Assembly (NCBI GenBank): GCA_963920635.1
Contig: OY987298.1
Span: forward strand, 68,035,949 to 68,099,948
Source: Pseudeuparius sepicola
Lineage: Eukaryota; Arthropoda; Insecta; Coleoptera; Anthribidae
DNA length: 64,000 nt
Reading direction: 5' to 3'
This document shows positions 44,746-56,176 of the stretch, piece after piece (within the stretch, counting starts at the first letter, position 1; each line of letters begins with the position of its first letter). The position numbers and the translations under genes were made by a program. The notes under the pieces are model-generated. The model made no database searches and was not told the origin of the DNA. It was given only the letters and a program-made list of their open reading frames with translations.

Positions 44746-46894
44746 AATGCTGTCGCAAAGTAGCTGCACCCAGACTCCGGCGCTTCGACTCGGCTGGCTG
44801 GTAACTTGCAGAGGTGTCAGTAGTTGTACAAGCCGTTTATTTACGCATCTCATATTTATTTAAAGATACCTCAAAATTGATTGTAATTTGCGATAAAAAA
44901 AACAACTTTGCGGCAGGACAGAGACAATATGAGTGTTAGTTCATTTTTTTTAATTTCCAACGGTTATTGAGCGATGAAAAGGGTTATACCTAACTAGCGT
45001 CTTTCCAGATATTGATTTTTTAAATATGTCCTGATAGCCCACGATGCTAAATGGGGATTTACTCGAGCGTCGTGGGGACCTATTGCATTTTGAAGATTAG
45101 ATGGTAGAAAGAAAAAAGGTTATAATATATATTACCCTCGATATTACCCTTCCACCGGTGGGGGGAGCGTCTACAGGCCTCGCTACAGGCTTTCATAAAT
45201 GTAAAAAAATAGTCACATGGAAATACTCGAGCGCGTCAGATATTGGGTGCGTTTAAGACGACAAAGCGATTTGCAATCGCTTGCAAGCGGATTGATGCTT
45301 GCGCGCTTTGAACGGTTTCGCTGAATTTCAGCTGATTGCAACATTAGCGAGCGTAAAAATTTTGCGCTTGGTCGCTCGCGATTGCTATAAGCGGTTTATT
45401 CTAACCTTACTTTGTTGTGTCAGTTCCCTTTATTGGCTTTATTTATGTTATTTTGGTGTATTGAAAGCCATTGTAAAATTTCGATTTCGTTATTTACTTT
45501 TTTTAGTTTGAGCTTATTTTATTTTTATATCTCCACATTTCGGGCGCTAGCTTTACTGTCATAAAATACGGTCACCCTGTGTAATACCACGAGTGCTGTG
45601 ATCAGCTATGATCGCGTGATGGCTGGCGTGTGGGGATGGTGTGAGAGAAAGAGTGAAAGGGAGAGAGAGGCGCGTAGTGGGGAATACATGCTTCATTGCA
45701 GCTAGCTGCACGCGCTAAACTTTCTCGACGATTTTTGTTACTTCGGCTTGTGGAAATCCGGAAATCCTATCGTTTTTTTTTTACTATTCTGATCGGCTGC
45801 CCTACACACGCGGCCCTGTATAGAGGGCTTAGATATGGTGGAGGTACTCAACAGGGTGCAAGGTATCCCCCCATATGTTAATCTGTCGCGCTTGAGTAAA
45901 TCCCAAAATCCCCTATTGGGCTCCCCTACTATGACATCCCTGTCGTAGAATAGCCTTGAGTAAGACAGCAGCGGTCGATAGCTGCCAATCGTGGTACCTG
46001 GCTGAATCCAGGTGGATTGGAGCATTCGTTACGTGAAGGAATGTAAAAAGAGGCGCAACGCCTGTCATTTCTCATCGCCAATAATGTGAGCTCGTCCAAG
46101 AACAATGATATATGGTTGTTAGACCAACGAGTGAAAGAATGTAATAACCTCTACGAATCTCGCAATCAGGATTGATCCAACAACAAATTATTTTCATTGT
46201 TCTCGGACTGTCGGCGTCGAGATTTGGCAGTCGTTGCGTCTCTTGATTCCTTATTCCTTCACTCAACGATTGGAGTTAGAGTGCGGCTACTGTATTTATA
46301 CTGTGCATCTATACTTTGGTCCATAGTCCGGATTAAGCTTAATTTACACAATATTGTTGGTTACATGTATTGTGTTCACAAATTCCATCATTTCAGGAAG
46401 CTACCAACAGCAAATAGTAAAAACCTAATAAGAAATCCCAAAACTTCAATTCAACTTTAGCAAACTGATGTATTTTAGATCAGGAGAACGGCAAGGACAG
46501 ATCAGAAGACCCGTGGCCCCGTGGAAATGTAACAATGTGGAAAAGCGATTCCTCCGATGTCAAAATATAAATAGCCAGATAGAAACGGCCTGCCGTTGAA
46601 CGGGAACAGAGCTATTTTCGTGAATATCATGTGAACCTGTCTGTCTTTGGAGGCGACGGGGCATATGCATGCAATAATAAGCGGCTTGCCGGCTTGGCAC
46701 CTGGTTCGGTCACCTGACAGGAATATCGGCATTATTGGGGATATGCTATAACGAAACCTTCGCAACTTATCGGTGTCGCCATAGTCGAAGCCGGGCATTA
46801 TCCCCATCATAGGTATTTGACTGTACATTATTTTTTAAGCTCGAATAGCTTTCCACGTCCCCACAAGGTAATTTTTAAACGCTTTGACTCTTTA
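44746..46894. other. Mixed region, no gene recognised
   Basis: An orphan element end (ACGGTCACCCTGTG) lies at about 45568. 45600-45690 is purine-rich (GA repeats). 45738-46030 and 46490-46830 are GC-richer, with minus-strand frames (one containing YRPLLSYSRLFYDRDVIVGE) that match nothing I know. They may be parts of an unidentified retroelement. Confidence 0.3.
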
Positions 46895-47528
46895 GGCTAC
46901 GGTTACAGTGCAAGCGAATTCGCGCGAACCATAGTTTGCGCGTATACGTCCGAATTCGGACAAAAAAATAAACCGATGAAATTGAATGTGTATAGGCACA
47001 GTACAAGCGAATTAGTCGCGCGAGTCGCTACTTGTCGCCAGAAGTTCAAACGGGTTTGTTTTTTTTTCGGGCGAACTGCATATTTTAATATTAAATTAAA
47101 AATTGAAGTTGGCCATTAGTATTTGAAATAATATTTGGATAGCAATTAATCCTTCTGGTGTCCGACAGAAGGGTATCGTGGGACCAAAAATGTAAATCGC
47201 GAAAATTGTGGGAAGAAGTGGCAACAAACTTTAATGGTGATTTAAATAAATTACGTTAACCCAGAACCGTCTCTTTCTTTCGCCAAATGGAAGCAGTTTC
47301 GGTATCATACTTTCTGCTAAATAAAATTCTTCTTCAACATCCATGTAAAAAACTTTTATAGGCCACTCGCGGCACTCGCGTCTGTTCTTGTATATACATA
47401 TTGTATAAAATCGCCCTGAACTTCGCCTTCGCGTATCTGAACCAGAAACCACTTCTTGTTCGCCCGAATTCGGACGTATACGCGCGAACTATGGTTCGCG
47501 CGAATTCGCTTGCACTGTAACCGTAGCC
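46895..47528. mobile_element. CpG-rich long-TIR MITE, TA-flanked
   Basis: GGCTACGGTTACAGTGCAAG pairs with CTTGCACTGTAACCGTAGCC, and the arms extend about 68 bp through CGAATTCGCGCGAAC and CGTATACG. TA occurs at 46893-46894 and 47529-47530. The centre has no transposase. Confidence 0.8.
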
Positions 47529-48218
47529 TAGTGATCGTAGTAACCTCTCTAAATATTTCCTTTTTTTAAAATCAACCAAATAACTCTAAAATTTTCTAGT
47601 ATGTACTGCCACGGTACCTATAAATAAATGTAGCCGCACTTGGAACCCATGCTTTGTTCTCGATTCGTCTTACTGAAGGCTATTCTACGTTAGGTAGCAC
47701 GGGGTTGCAAAGGACCATAATATTTAGTAAATTGATGAGTGAAAAAATGCTAGAGAAATACAAACTTCCAACATACGTGCTGTTTCTAAAGGGATTTTCA
47801 TAATTCATTTCATTTCTGTTACAATGGAATTTATGTTGGTTGAGTCTATTCTTAGAGGTATGTATTTGAAAATCGGTGTAAAATTGGGTCATATAGGTAC
47901 TACTTATTGCTTTAAGCCAGGCCAAACTTGTACAACTAATGAAAACAACTTATTTTTACAAATTACTTTTATCTACATTTTACACAAAATACGTCTTTTT
48001 ATTGATTAGATCACTTGGCACGAAAAAAAAAACAAAAGAAAACAAAAGTTTTGCGACACCTGTGACGATGTCGTAGGTACCTGAACTTGGTAACACGGCA
48101 CCCAAAATTTAAGGTGAAAACAAGGCTGTTTAATAATGTTCTTTTTGCGGTTTAAATGTTGGGCTTGTTCAGATTCACGTCACACCCTTCACTGATTTTA
48201 ATTTCTCCATTCGCCTAT
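47529..48218. other. Spacer
   Basis: AT-rich, no gene or paired repeat recognised. Confidence 0.4.
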
Positions 48219-48448
48219 AGCCGCGTCCAGACTGCGTGTTGTGTTTGCAAACATAACCGAACATGTGAAAAAAATATGTTTGCAAACACTAAAGCGTTGA
48301 GTGAAGGTTTAACCCAACGACTAAAGTTGGCTGCGCGTAGGGTTTTTGTTTTTTACGGTTCGGGCAGGTTTGCAAACTTTGATTCTCGTGTGTTCAGTTA
48401 CCCGGAAACTGCCGTGTCCAGTGTCGTGTGTAATTGAAAATATACCTA

Positions 48449-49034
48449 TACAGGGTGATTTTTCTTTATACCTTCCAAACCAATAAGAATATTTAAACCA
48501 AATTTGGTACACAATAATACCATCATAGGGTGACATAAGAAATGCTAATATCAGGTCGTGAAAGTATCCAGTGGCGGAGCTAAGGGTAATCGGTACCATA
48601 AATTAAACAAAAAAATAGTATGGCCCTGTACAATACGACAATTTATTATGTTTTTGAATAAACAATACAATTTGGAACAAAAAATGCCTCTTTCATTTTT
48701 TTCATATCTCTCTCCCTTTCGCGGAAAGTTGGAGTTTTCGGATTTGTCGTCTTTTTTCGACTCTAACGCTTTTTCGGGTTGAGGCTATGTAACTATTATT
48801 TGAAGTAAACGAAATAATTTTCAAATGGAATGGCAGTAGGAGTATGTAATTTTTGTTACAAGTAAGGCATAAAAAAATAATTGATTGTTAATCGATATTT
48901 TTTAAAAAGTTTAATCACCCTGTATTTTCGTAACGAAGAGTTTTTGGACAAATATTAATATGAACTTTTCGTCTTATTTTAACGAGTAAAGTACGCCCCT
49001 GAAAGGGTGCCGCGTAGTTTTGAATCACCCTGTA
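48449..49034. mobile_element. TACAGGGTG element, nested, 586 bp
   Basis: The left end TACAGGGTGATTTTTC and right end GAATCACCCTGTA bound it. It holds AACCAAATTTGGTACAC at about 48501 and CCAGTGGCGGAGCTAAGG at 48569, the same order as in the larger members, but the first motif-to-block distance matches the inner motif of those, not the outer one. The arms are not otherwise inverted copies. Confidence 0.65.
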
Positions 49035-49341
49035 TAAAATAATGAATGAATACCGATGAAGACCTAGTCATCGCAAGTGCCGCATATATTGTTTTAGCTT
49101 CAAAACAAAAGAAAAGTCGCCGTCATTTTCGGGACATCGGAATTTTTAAAAAACGAGCTACATGCAGCGGGACAGATTGAAATGATTCTCAAATTGAACC
49201 GAAAATTTAAAAAAAGACACAATACTAAAGACTAGCTCGGTCCGCCACTGCACAGACCCTATCGCGCTACAAGCACGGCAAACACAGGTAAACATAATAC
49301 ACACGCCCAATTTGGCGTCCAAATTGTCGCGCGAATCTATG

Positions 49342-49821
49342 TACAGGGTGTTACCGTATATTTTGACCCAGCCCTAGAGCCTTTAATTTTTCGAGTTAGA
49401 AAAAAAATACTTAATTGAAAGTTGTAGGGTAACAAGGTGTATTGTCCCAAAAATAATGGATTGACAAGAATGCGCTTGTCTACGTTGAAATGTTTTTCCA
49501 TGGCAACCTTGATTAAGTATAAAGATGGTATTTATCTGCAATTTGGAATATCATGCGAATGCTTAGAGCAAACATATAACATATTTATATTGTTGGAATC
49601 GGAAAAATACGTGCAATTAAAAAAAAATCGCAAATATACAGGGTGTTCCATTAAAAAAGTAAGTTCGTATTTTTCATAAATTTGCGACGATCATTTGTTT
49701 TATCCAGTAACAGATCCTAGCGGTTCAGAAAAAAACCTACAACTTTCATTTAAGCAATTTTTCTCTAACTCGAAAAATAAAGGCTCTAGGGATGGGTCAA
49801 AATATACGGGAACACCCTGTA
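49342..49821. mobile_element. TACAGGGTG element, nested, 480 bp
   Basis: TACAGGGTGTTACCGTATAT pairs with ATATACGGGAACACCCTGTA, and the arms extend about 90 bp (GAGCCTTTAATTTTTCGAGT with its partner near 49765). A further TACAGGGTGTTCCATTAAAA end begins at 49638 inside it, possibly a remnant of another insertion. Confidence 0.75.
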
Positions 49822-49964
49822 CGTACCGTTCTCACAGCGAACGGCACACGCAAGATTCGTAGATGTTTGCAAACACCGAAAAACCTGGTCCACATTAAGC
49901 GTTTGTCATGTTTCTGCTGTTCGCGTTCGCTGATGCTTGCAAACACAACAGTCTGGACGCGGCT

Positions 49965-51394
49965 CATTGTAGGTATCTATTACCTCGCGATAAAAAATGT
50001 TTTTGCTCCGTGTTCGCCGTGAATAATTATAAAACAAAAACACTACAAACAAACTTAGAAAAATTACACTTTTACACTTATCGTTTAATATCTGTTGGCA
50101 ATCGAAAAAAGCTATGTACAGAAGTTTAATCGAATTGTTTATAAGCGCACAACATCCTAACACTCGTGTTATATTAAATCGTCCGAGACGACCTGACGCA
50201 ACAAACAATCGGTAACAGCAGAGCCCTCTGCTATATGAAAGTAAGCTGAGTCGTAGTCAGTCGGAGCTCAAATAATTAATTTCGATCAAACCAGGCCTAC
50301 TGGATCCCCAAACGTCAATTCCAACTCTTCAATGTTTTATCATTTACACCTAAACTTTATATCCATTCGGAGACACACTATAAATAAAGAACACGAATTT
50401 AGGAATATCAACATCATTCCATACCAAGCTCCATACATAGGAACTTACACCGGTACTTTTGTCCAATTTTTTCTTCTGCAACGACTGCAACCCACCTGTA
50501 AAAACTGCATGTAAAAATGGCAGGTCCCGAAAACATTCATCCTTTGAATATGCAAAGCACTTGGCAGAGCAATGCCATTGGAAAATGGAAAAAATTACCC
50601 ATGGAACATAATATATTTAAAAAGTTCGTTTATTCTGAAGACAAGATTACATGAACGGCTTCTTCCGGTGGAGGAATACTAGGTGAAAGGTGCCACATTT
50701 TCATCTGCGCCGTCCGTCTGGATCTGAGCTTGACATTTTATAATTAAGCCACATCCTAAAAAATAACTATTAAGTAAATTATAAAGCGATTATTAATAAG
50801 CATTCCACTATCTTGCCAGTGATTGAACTAACCGTCTACAGAGTTTATGACCGCCTGACCAATAGAATCGCACTTCCTCGCTAATGACGAAGTGATCATG
50901 CTGTGGCCAGTGTTTTCTGCTGACTCTTTAACGTACATTAATGAACTTTAGTGTTAGGCACCTTATTAAGAAATGGTGGAGCGAAATCGAACTAAAAAAG
51001 GCACGATGTTTTGGCGTAGAACCAGCTCAAACTCTATCTGCATATATCTATGTATATGTGCCCAGTCTACAATATAGTATATACTGTTTTGCAATTCAAA
51101 GAACAAGACTTATGTTCATTCACCGCGTTCAGCCACCTTTCTATTCGTAAAGTAAAATTGTTAGAAACGAAAGAATTCAATTTATAATAGACACCATTCT
51201 AAAGAGCGCGAGGAAATTAGGCGGGAAATGTAAATAGGTTTGGAAAACTCTAATTTTTGCATATGTGCTGTTTTGCAGGCAAACTCTCCTTTCCAGATTA
51301 AGACAGAATCGATGTATGGCAAAAAATTGCTCTGACCCAAAGAATATCATAAACAAATTTCAAACAAAGTAGATTTTATAAAGTTAAAAATATA
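49965..51394. other. Spacer, nothing recognised
   Basis: Short frames on both strands without domains. No convincing splice structure or paired repeat. Confidence 0.35.
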
Positions 51395-51605
51395 CACTCA
51401 CCCAAACTTATATGGAATCACGCATGATTTAATTTATTTAATTTATTTGATTCTTACTGTAATAAAATTAGGTTCACGGATTTTCAATTATTTTTCTAAT
51501 ATAAATGGATTAAAGAAACTGTATTTTCATTCCCAGCAACTAATTTTTTACTAAAAAAGTTTTCAGCGAAAATAGCAAGTGATTCCATATAAGTTTGGGT
51601 GAGTG
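51395..51605. mobile_element. Tc1-like MITE, 211 bp, TA-flanked
   Basis: CACTCACCCAAACTTATATG and the reverse complement CATATAAGTTTGGGTGAGTG form perfect 26-bp ends with TA at 51393-51394 and 51606-51607. The interior is AT-rich and non-coding. Confidence 0.85.
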
Positions 51606-52549
51606 TATAGAAATAGAGGTGGTTTGGCGCAACACCCTGTATCAAATAAGGTATAATTAAAACAAAACGTCAACTTTTGGTATCACAACCTACAACTTTT
51701 AAAAGAAATAACAAATAACATAAAAAAGCTAAGGATGGGTTCAATTCTCGCGTGATGACCCTATACAGCCTGCTGGAGATTACTTTAAAATGAAATATCT
51801 TGCACATTCTGCGGTATTTTTAATTATTATTCTGTTATCGATATGTTTTTTGAATACATACATATAAGCATATAAATGAACGGATTTGCACTAAATGGGT
51901 ACATATTTACGAGTATATTGTATGTAACCATATCAAATTAATGTGGGTTGAATTTCAGTTTTTTCTTTTTAAAATGCGATACTATACACAACACAAAAGT
52001 TCCATTCTTTCATCAGTTTGAATAGAAATACTTTAGTTTGTATATTAACTTGGCACGTGAATGTGTATATAAATAATCGTAAACGCATCCTTGAAAATGT
52101 TGATATTTTAAAGATTAAACAGTTTTATTATTTTTATATTTTTAAAATATTATAAACCACATTTTTACGTACTGAATACAGGCTATCAACATAATATTAC
52201 ATCCCTGTAATTAATTTATTTAATGAATTAGAAAACATAGCAAACACAAAAGTTGTAGAAAATGCCCCTTAAAATTTAAGAAGACATCGACATGACATCG
52301 GCAACAATAATTCTTATAAATATTTATAATATAATTTTTATTTTTTTGGTTACCAATGCTAAAAGCGGATTTTTCCATTTAAGGTGGGTTTATTATTGTA
52401 TACTTTTCTATAATAATAAAAATAGTAATAAGTAATAAGAACAACTTTTGACAATAAGGAAAGGAGTTTCGTTTCTACAAGCTCAGAAATAATATCGATA
52501 GCAAAATACGAAATGTCAAATTTATTTTTGTGTGCTTTTTTCTTGTTCG

Positions 52550-52588
<39 letters not shown>

Positions 52589-53358
52589 AAAACAAACGTC
52601 GATTTTGTCACTAAAAATACAAATCTGTCGGTTATGATTTGTTTTGATTTGAAAGCGCGTGCGCATTTGTATTTTGGATTTAAGAAAAAAGACAAAGTTA
52701 AAAGTTAACCAACCACTAGTTATTCCTTATGCCTACATATCTGTATTCTTATTTCGGCTGTATATATTAGCTCCCAATTGGAAATTAATGATTTTAATTT
52801 TAATTCTTGATGATGTGAAAGTAAAAAGGGGAAATGGACTAATAAAATTAGTCATGTATCTAACGTGTCAACAATTTCCCATATCACTGTCTGACGGGGC
52901 ACAGTTATCAGTTAATTGTAATTTATTGGTGATTGTGCGAGTCCCCCCTAAGGCCGCGGTCAACGCTAGAGCTAATCTAGTACGTTGACCCACAAAGTAT
53001 TTTTACAAATCTACGCGCCGAAATATTATGATGTCCAAATTGCGAATAACCGAACATGTCGAGAGTTTATTCCCCTTTGTTTTTTTTTGGGTGGCAGGTG
53101 TGAGTTAGTTCGCTAAATTTGGGAATGTGTGGCCATTCTAAACTATAGGACGGTATTACACAAAACTTTTTGGATTTGACTAATCGTTTTTATCGACTCT
53201 GCTCTTCTCTGGTTCTGGTAGGTATGCCTCCAATCTTTTACTTCTGTTTTTATCTATGAATAAAGAACCCCAGGAAGAAGCGAATTTGGGCTTTACGCTG
53301 GACCGGTCCAGTCTCTGCATATGGCGGCATGCCGTTTCCGGTTTACAAAAGTACTTAC
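51606..53358. other. AT-rich spacer with a microsatellite
   Basis: An orphan end ACACCCTGTATC lies near 51633. (ATT)n is at 52552-52584. Frames are short and without domains. Confidence 0.35.
52552..52584. repeat. (ATT)n microsatellite
   Basis: Eleven consecutive ATT triplets. Confidence 0.9.
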
Positions 53359-53430
53359 CGATGGAATGTTATCCCACAAACATTTTGTTCTGATAGTCAC
53401 GGAATAGCCGCAGGTTGCACAGCTAACCAT
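53359..53430 (-). CDS. Candidate first exon, unrecognised
   Basis: ATG at 53430 on the minus strand opens MVSCATCGYSVTIRTKCLWD, NIPS, and reaches a strong donor (TCG/GTAAGT). A CxxC pair at residues 4-7 is notable. An ATG also lies upstream in the same frame. No downstream exon was found, so it may be a chance splice site. Confidence 0.2.
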
Positions 53431-54825
53431 AATAGATCTCCAAAAAATACTTATCGAATAACTACACAAATATCTAATAGCACAAACCACCGTGACAACT
53501 GTCAAACATAAAAATATTTTGTCAAAATTCAGTCTCCATACAGGGCGATTTCCGTCTCACGTATTTTATAATGCCCATAGAGCTTTGGCTCCTTCCTGGG
53601 GTTCTTTATTCGTTGGTTTTTATAGTTTGGATGAACACTGTTACATAAAAATTCGTTTCCTTCAAATTCGCTTATTAATAATTTAATAACAAAACATTCC
53701 ATGTAAACTTATTTCGTGCCATGTTAAAGTTTAAATAAAATCTCAAAATCTTTTATCAAATAATATAACTATAATAGTTATACTTTGGTTATACCATTTG
53801 CTGCTACTTTTTTAAAAATATGGTTTAGAAAAGCAATATTTGCAATATTTTATAAAATTTATATTACAACGTAAAATTTGTCAAAGGAATTTTATAGTTT
53901 AGTACTACTAATGCCTTAATACTCGTAGAGTCGGGACTTGTTTGAACTCATTAACGCGTAATAGAATTCACTGTGATGCTAATATGTTTATTTATTTATT
54001 TTATTTTATTTATTTCATTAATTTATATATTTACGGGATACCATCATTAAATACAGTTAAATACAATTAAAGAAAGACAATAACATTAGGTTGGTTAGAT
54101 AACATTCCATATTAAATAACTATTAGGTATACAGCTTACATAATGGACAAGTCACTATGTCACTATCAAGCACAGTGACATTAAACCAAAGTTTACAGAA
54201 TAAAATATCTGTAAACTTTGATTAAATGCAGGGTTGTATCATAATTTATTTCTAAATCCACCCGGTAATACCAGCGTCCAGAGATATACTAAATACCTCA
54301 AAAACCTCCAACTCCATAGTGTTGATGATTCGCAGGTAACGGCCTTTTGGACAGTTCAAACCATAATTGATGCGGGGGTACGGAATGTGAAACAGCTGAT
54401 GGTGACGTGACGTAGGAAACTTCTAGGAACATCGAAGTTGATGGTCTGTAACAAGTCTGGACAACCCATATCCAGAAGTTTCTATGGAAAATATAACCGT
54501 TGAGTGAGATTATTCCTTTACTCAATGATATAACGCTGAATTCTGACGACGCTTTCCACTGTTTTCACATTTAAAATGACGAGGATGGAGCGTAATCGTG
54601 GCAAAATATATATAATAAAAATATCTTTTAAATTTGGGGTTTTGGGGTACTTAGGTACATTGCAGAATGTTATATCATTTTCTAAAATGTTTATGTTTAC
54701 CAATGAAATTTAGTGAACAAATAGAATCTTAGTTACATTAAAAATTATTTAAATAAATCTTATTATGTTATGTTGTCTGTGCAGTAAAAATGATAATTAT
54801 TATAATTATACAACTGAAAATATAA
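53431..54825. other. AT-rich spacer
   Basis: TTTATTTA runs near 53990-54040 and a small palindrome (CAAAGTTTACAG...CTGTAAACTTTG) at about 54188-54219. No gene recognised. Confidence 0.4.
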
Positions 54826-56176
54826 TACAGGGTGATTCACTTTTAAAAACCGAAAATTTAAGAATCGATAGGACATGAAAAAATAATGTGTTTCCTATAT
54901 AAACTTAGTTTGTTTGGGCCTTAGTTTTCAAGATACAGGGTGGTCAAGTTTTGAAAATAAAAAGGTTTTAATTTATTTCTACGTAAATATTAGAGGTATC
55001 AAAACTAAATTTAGTACACAAGATATGCGAATAGAGGACTATAAAAGTGCAAAATATCACGTTTTAAAATTTACCAGTGGCGGAGTTATGGATAATTGGT
55101 ATTAATAATTCGACAAAAAAATAGTACGGCCCTGCACAAAATAAAAAAAAGAAACATATTTTTGAATAGGCGATTCAATACGAAGCAAAAAATTTCTCTT
55201 GGTATTTTCTCGTAGATCTGGTCGTTTCGGCGTAATTGTAATGTTTGTGATTTATTACACTATTGGGGCAAACTGGTAAAATTAATTAATTGAAATCAAA
55301 CATTTTCAATTAAAGCAAAACTACATCAAGTTCTGCCGCTAAATATTAGGGTGAGGCTATGGTTTCAATTAGATGGGGCACCACCCCACTATGGGCGACA
55401 AGTGAGGAATTGGTTAAACGCACCACTGGATTGGTCGCTTTCCGCCTCGACAACCAGAACCTGATGGAATTTGACCAATTTCCTGGCCACCCAGATCCCC
55501 AGATTTGAATCCTCTTGATTATTTTGTTTAAGGATATTTAAAAAATATATATTATAACACGGTATCTGACAGCAGGGATGAACTAAGGCTCAAAATTTAA
55601 GGAAATGTGGAAACTCTCAAAACAAACCGAGCTACCATACGTTCTGCGGTAGCTAATCTGTTATATCGATGCCAAACATGTTTAGAAATGAGGGGAAGGC
55701 ACTTCGAATACGTATTATAATGTTAAAAATTGTGAAATTAATGTAGTTTTGCAATAATTAAAAATGTTTGATTTGAATTAATTACTTTTGCCAGTTTGCC
55801 CAAATGTGTAATAAATCGAGAACATTACAATTACACCGAAACGACAAAATATGTTTCTTTTTATTTTGTGCAGGGCCGTACTATTTTTTTGTCGAATTAT
55901 TGATATCAATTACCCACATCTCCGCCACTGGCAAATTTTAAAACGTGATATTTTGTACTTTTATAGTCCCATATTCATGTATCTTATGTACTAAATTTAG
56001 TTTTGATATCTAATATTTACAAAGAAAAAGAATTAAAACCATTTTTTTCGAAACTTGATCACCCTCTATCTTGAAAACTAAGGCCCAAAAAACTAAGTTT
56101 AAATTGGAAACTCGCATTATTTTTTCATGTTTTACGATTCTTAAATTTTCGGTATTTAAAAGTGAATCACCCTGTA
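54826..56176. mobile_element. TACAGGGTG element with two-site ends on both sides
   Basis: The termini are TACAGGGTGATTCAC (54826) and GTGAATCACCCTGTA (56176). Second motifs start 108 bp in on the left (AGATACAGGGTGG, 54934) and end 108 bp in on the right (ATCACCCTCTATC, 56060-56068). AAATTTAGTACACA (about 55008) and CCAGTGGCGGAGTTATGG (55074) follow, with mirrored copies on the right. The arms pair for about 450-500 bp, to the AAAACTACAT block at 55317 and 55743. The unpaired centre carries transposase sequence. Confidence 0.85.
55333..55720 (+). pseudogene. Transposase C-terminal half, second Asp intact
   Basis: The frame reads LPLNIRVRLWFQLDGAPPHY with the second catalytic Asp at 55372, then GRQVRNWLN. 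After a frameshift it continues WPPRSPDLNPLDYFV, stop, GYLKN, and ends GRHFEYVL at 55718. This is the catalytic and tail region of the same transposase type as 35103-36205. The first Asp and HTH are gone, and two in-frame stops lie inside. Confidence 0.75.

Larger units (their letters stand above)
48219..49964. mobile_element. DNA element with TIR AGCCGCGTCCAGACTG, host to two insertions
   Basis: The left end AGCCGCGTCCAGACTG at 48219 and the right end CAGTCTGGACGCGGCT at 49964 are inverted, followed on both sides by TGTGTTTGCAA(A/G)CAT. Subterminal copies of GTTTGCAAAC occur near 48245, 48281, 48367 and 49866. Two TACAGGGTG elements are nested inside (48449-49034, 49342-49821). No target duplication was found, so the superfamily is open; the subterminal repeats are hAT-like. 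Confidence 0.7.

Noticed and set aside
45738..46025. Minus-strand protein containing YRPLLSYSRLFYDRDVIVGE
   Set aside because: Looks protein-like but has no recognised family, splice context or start evidence; kept only as a note on the region.
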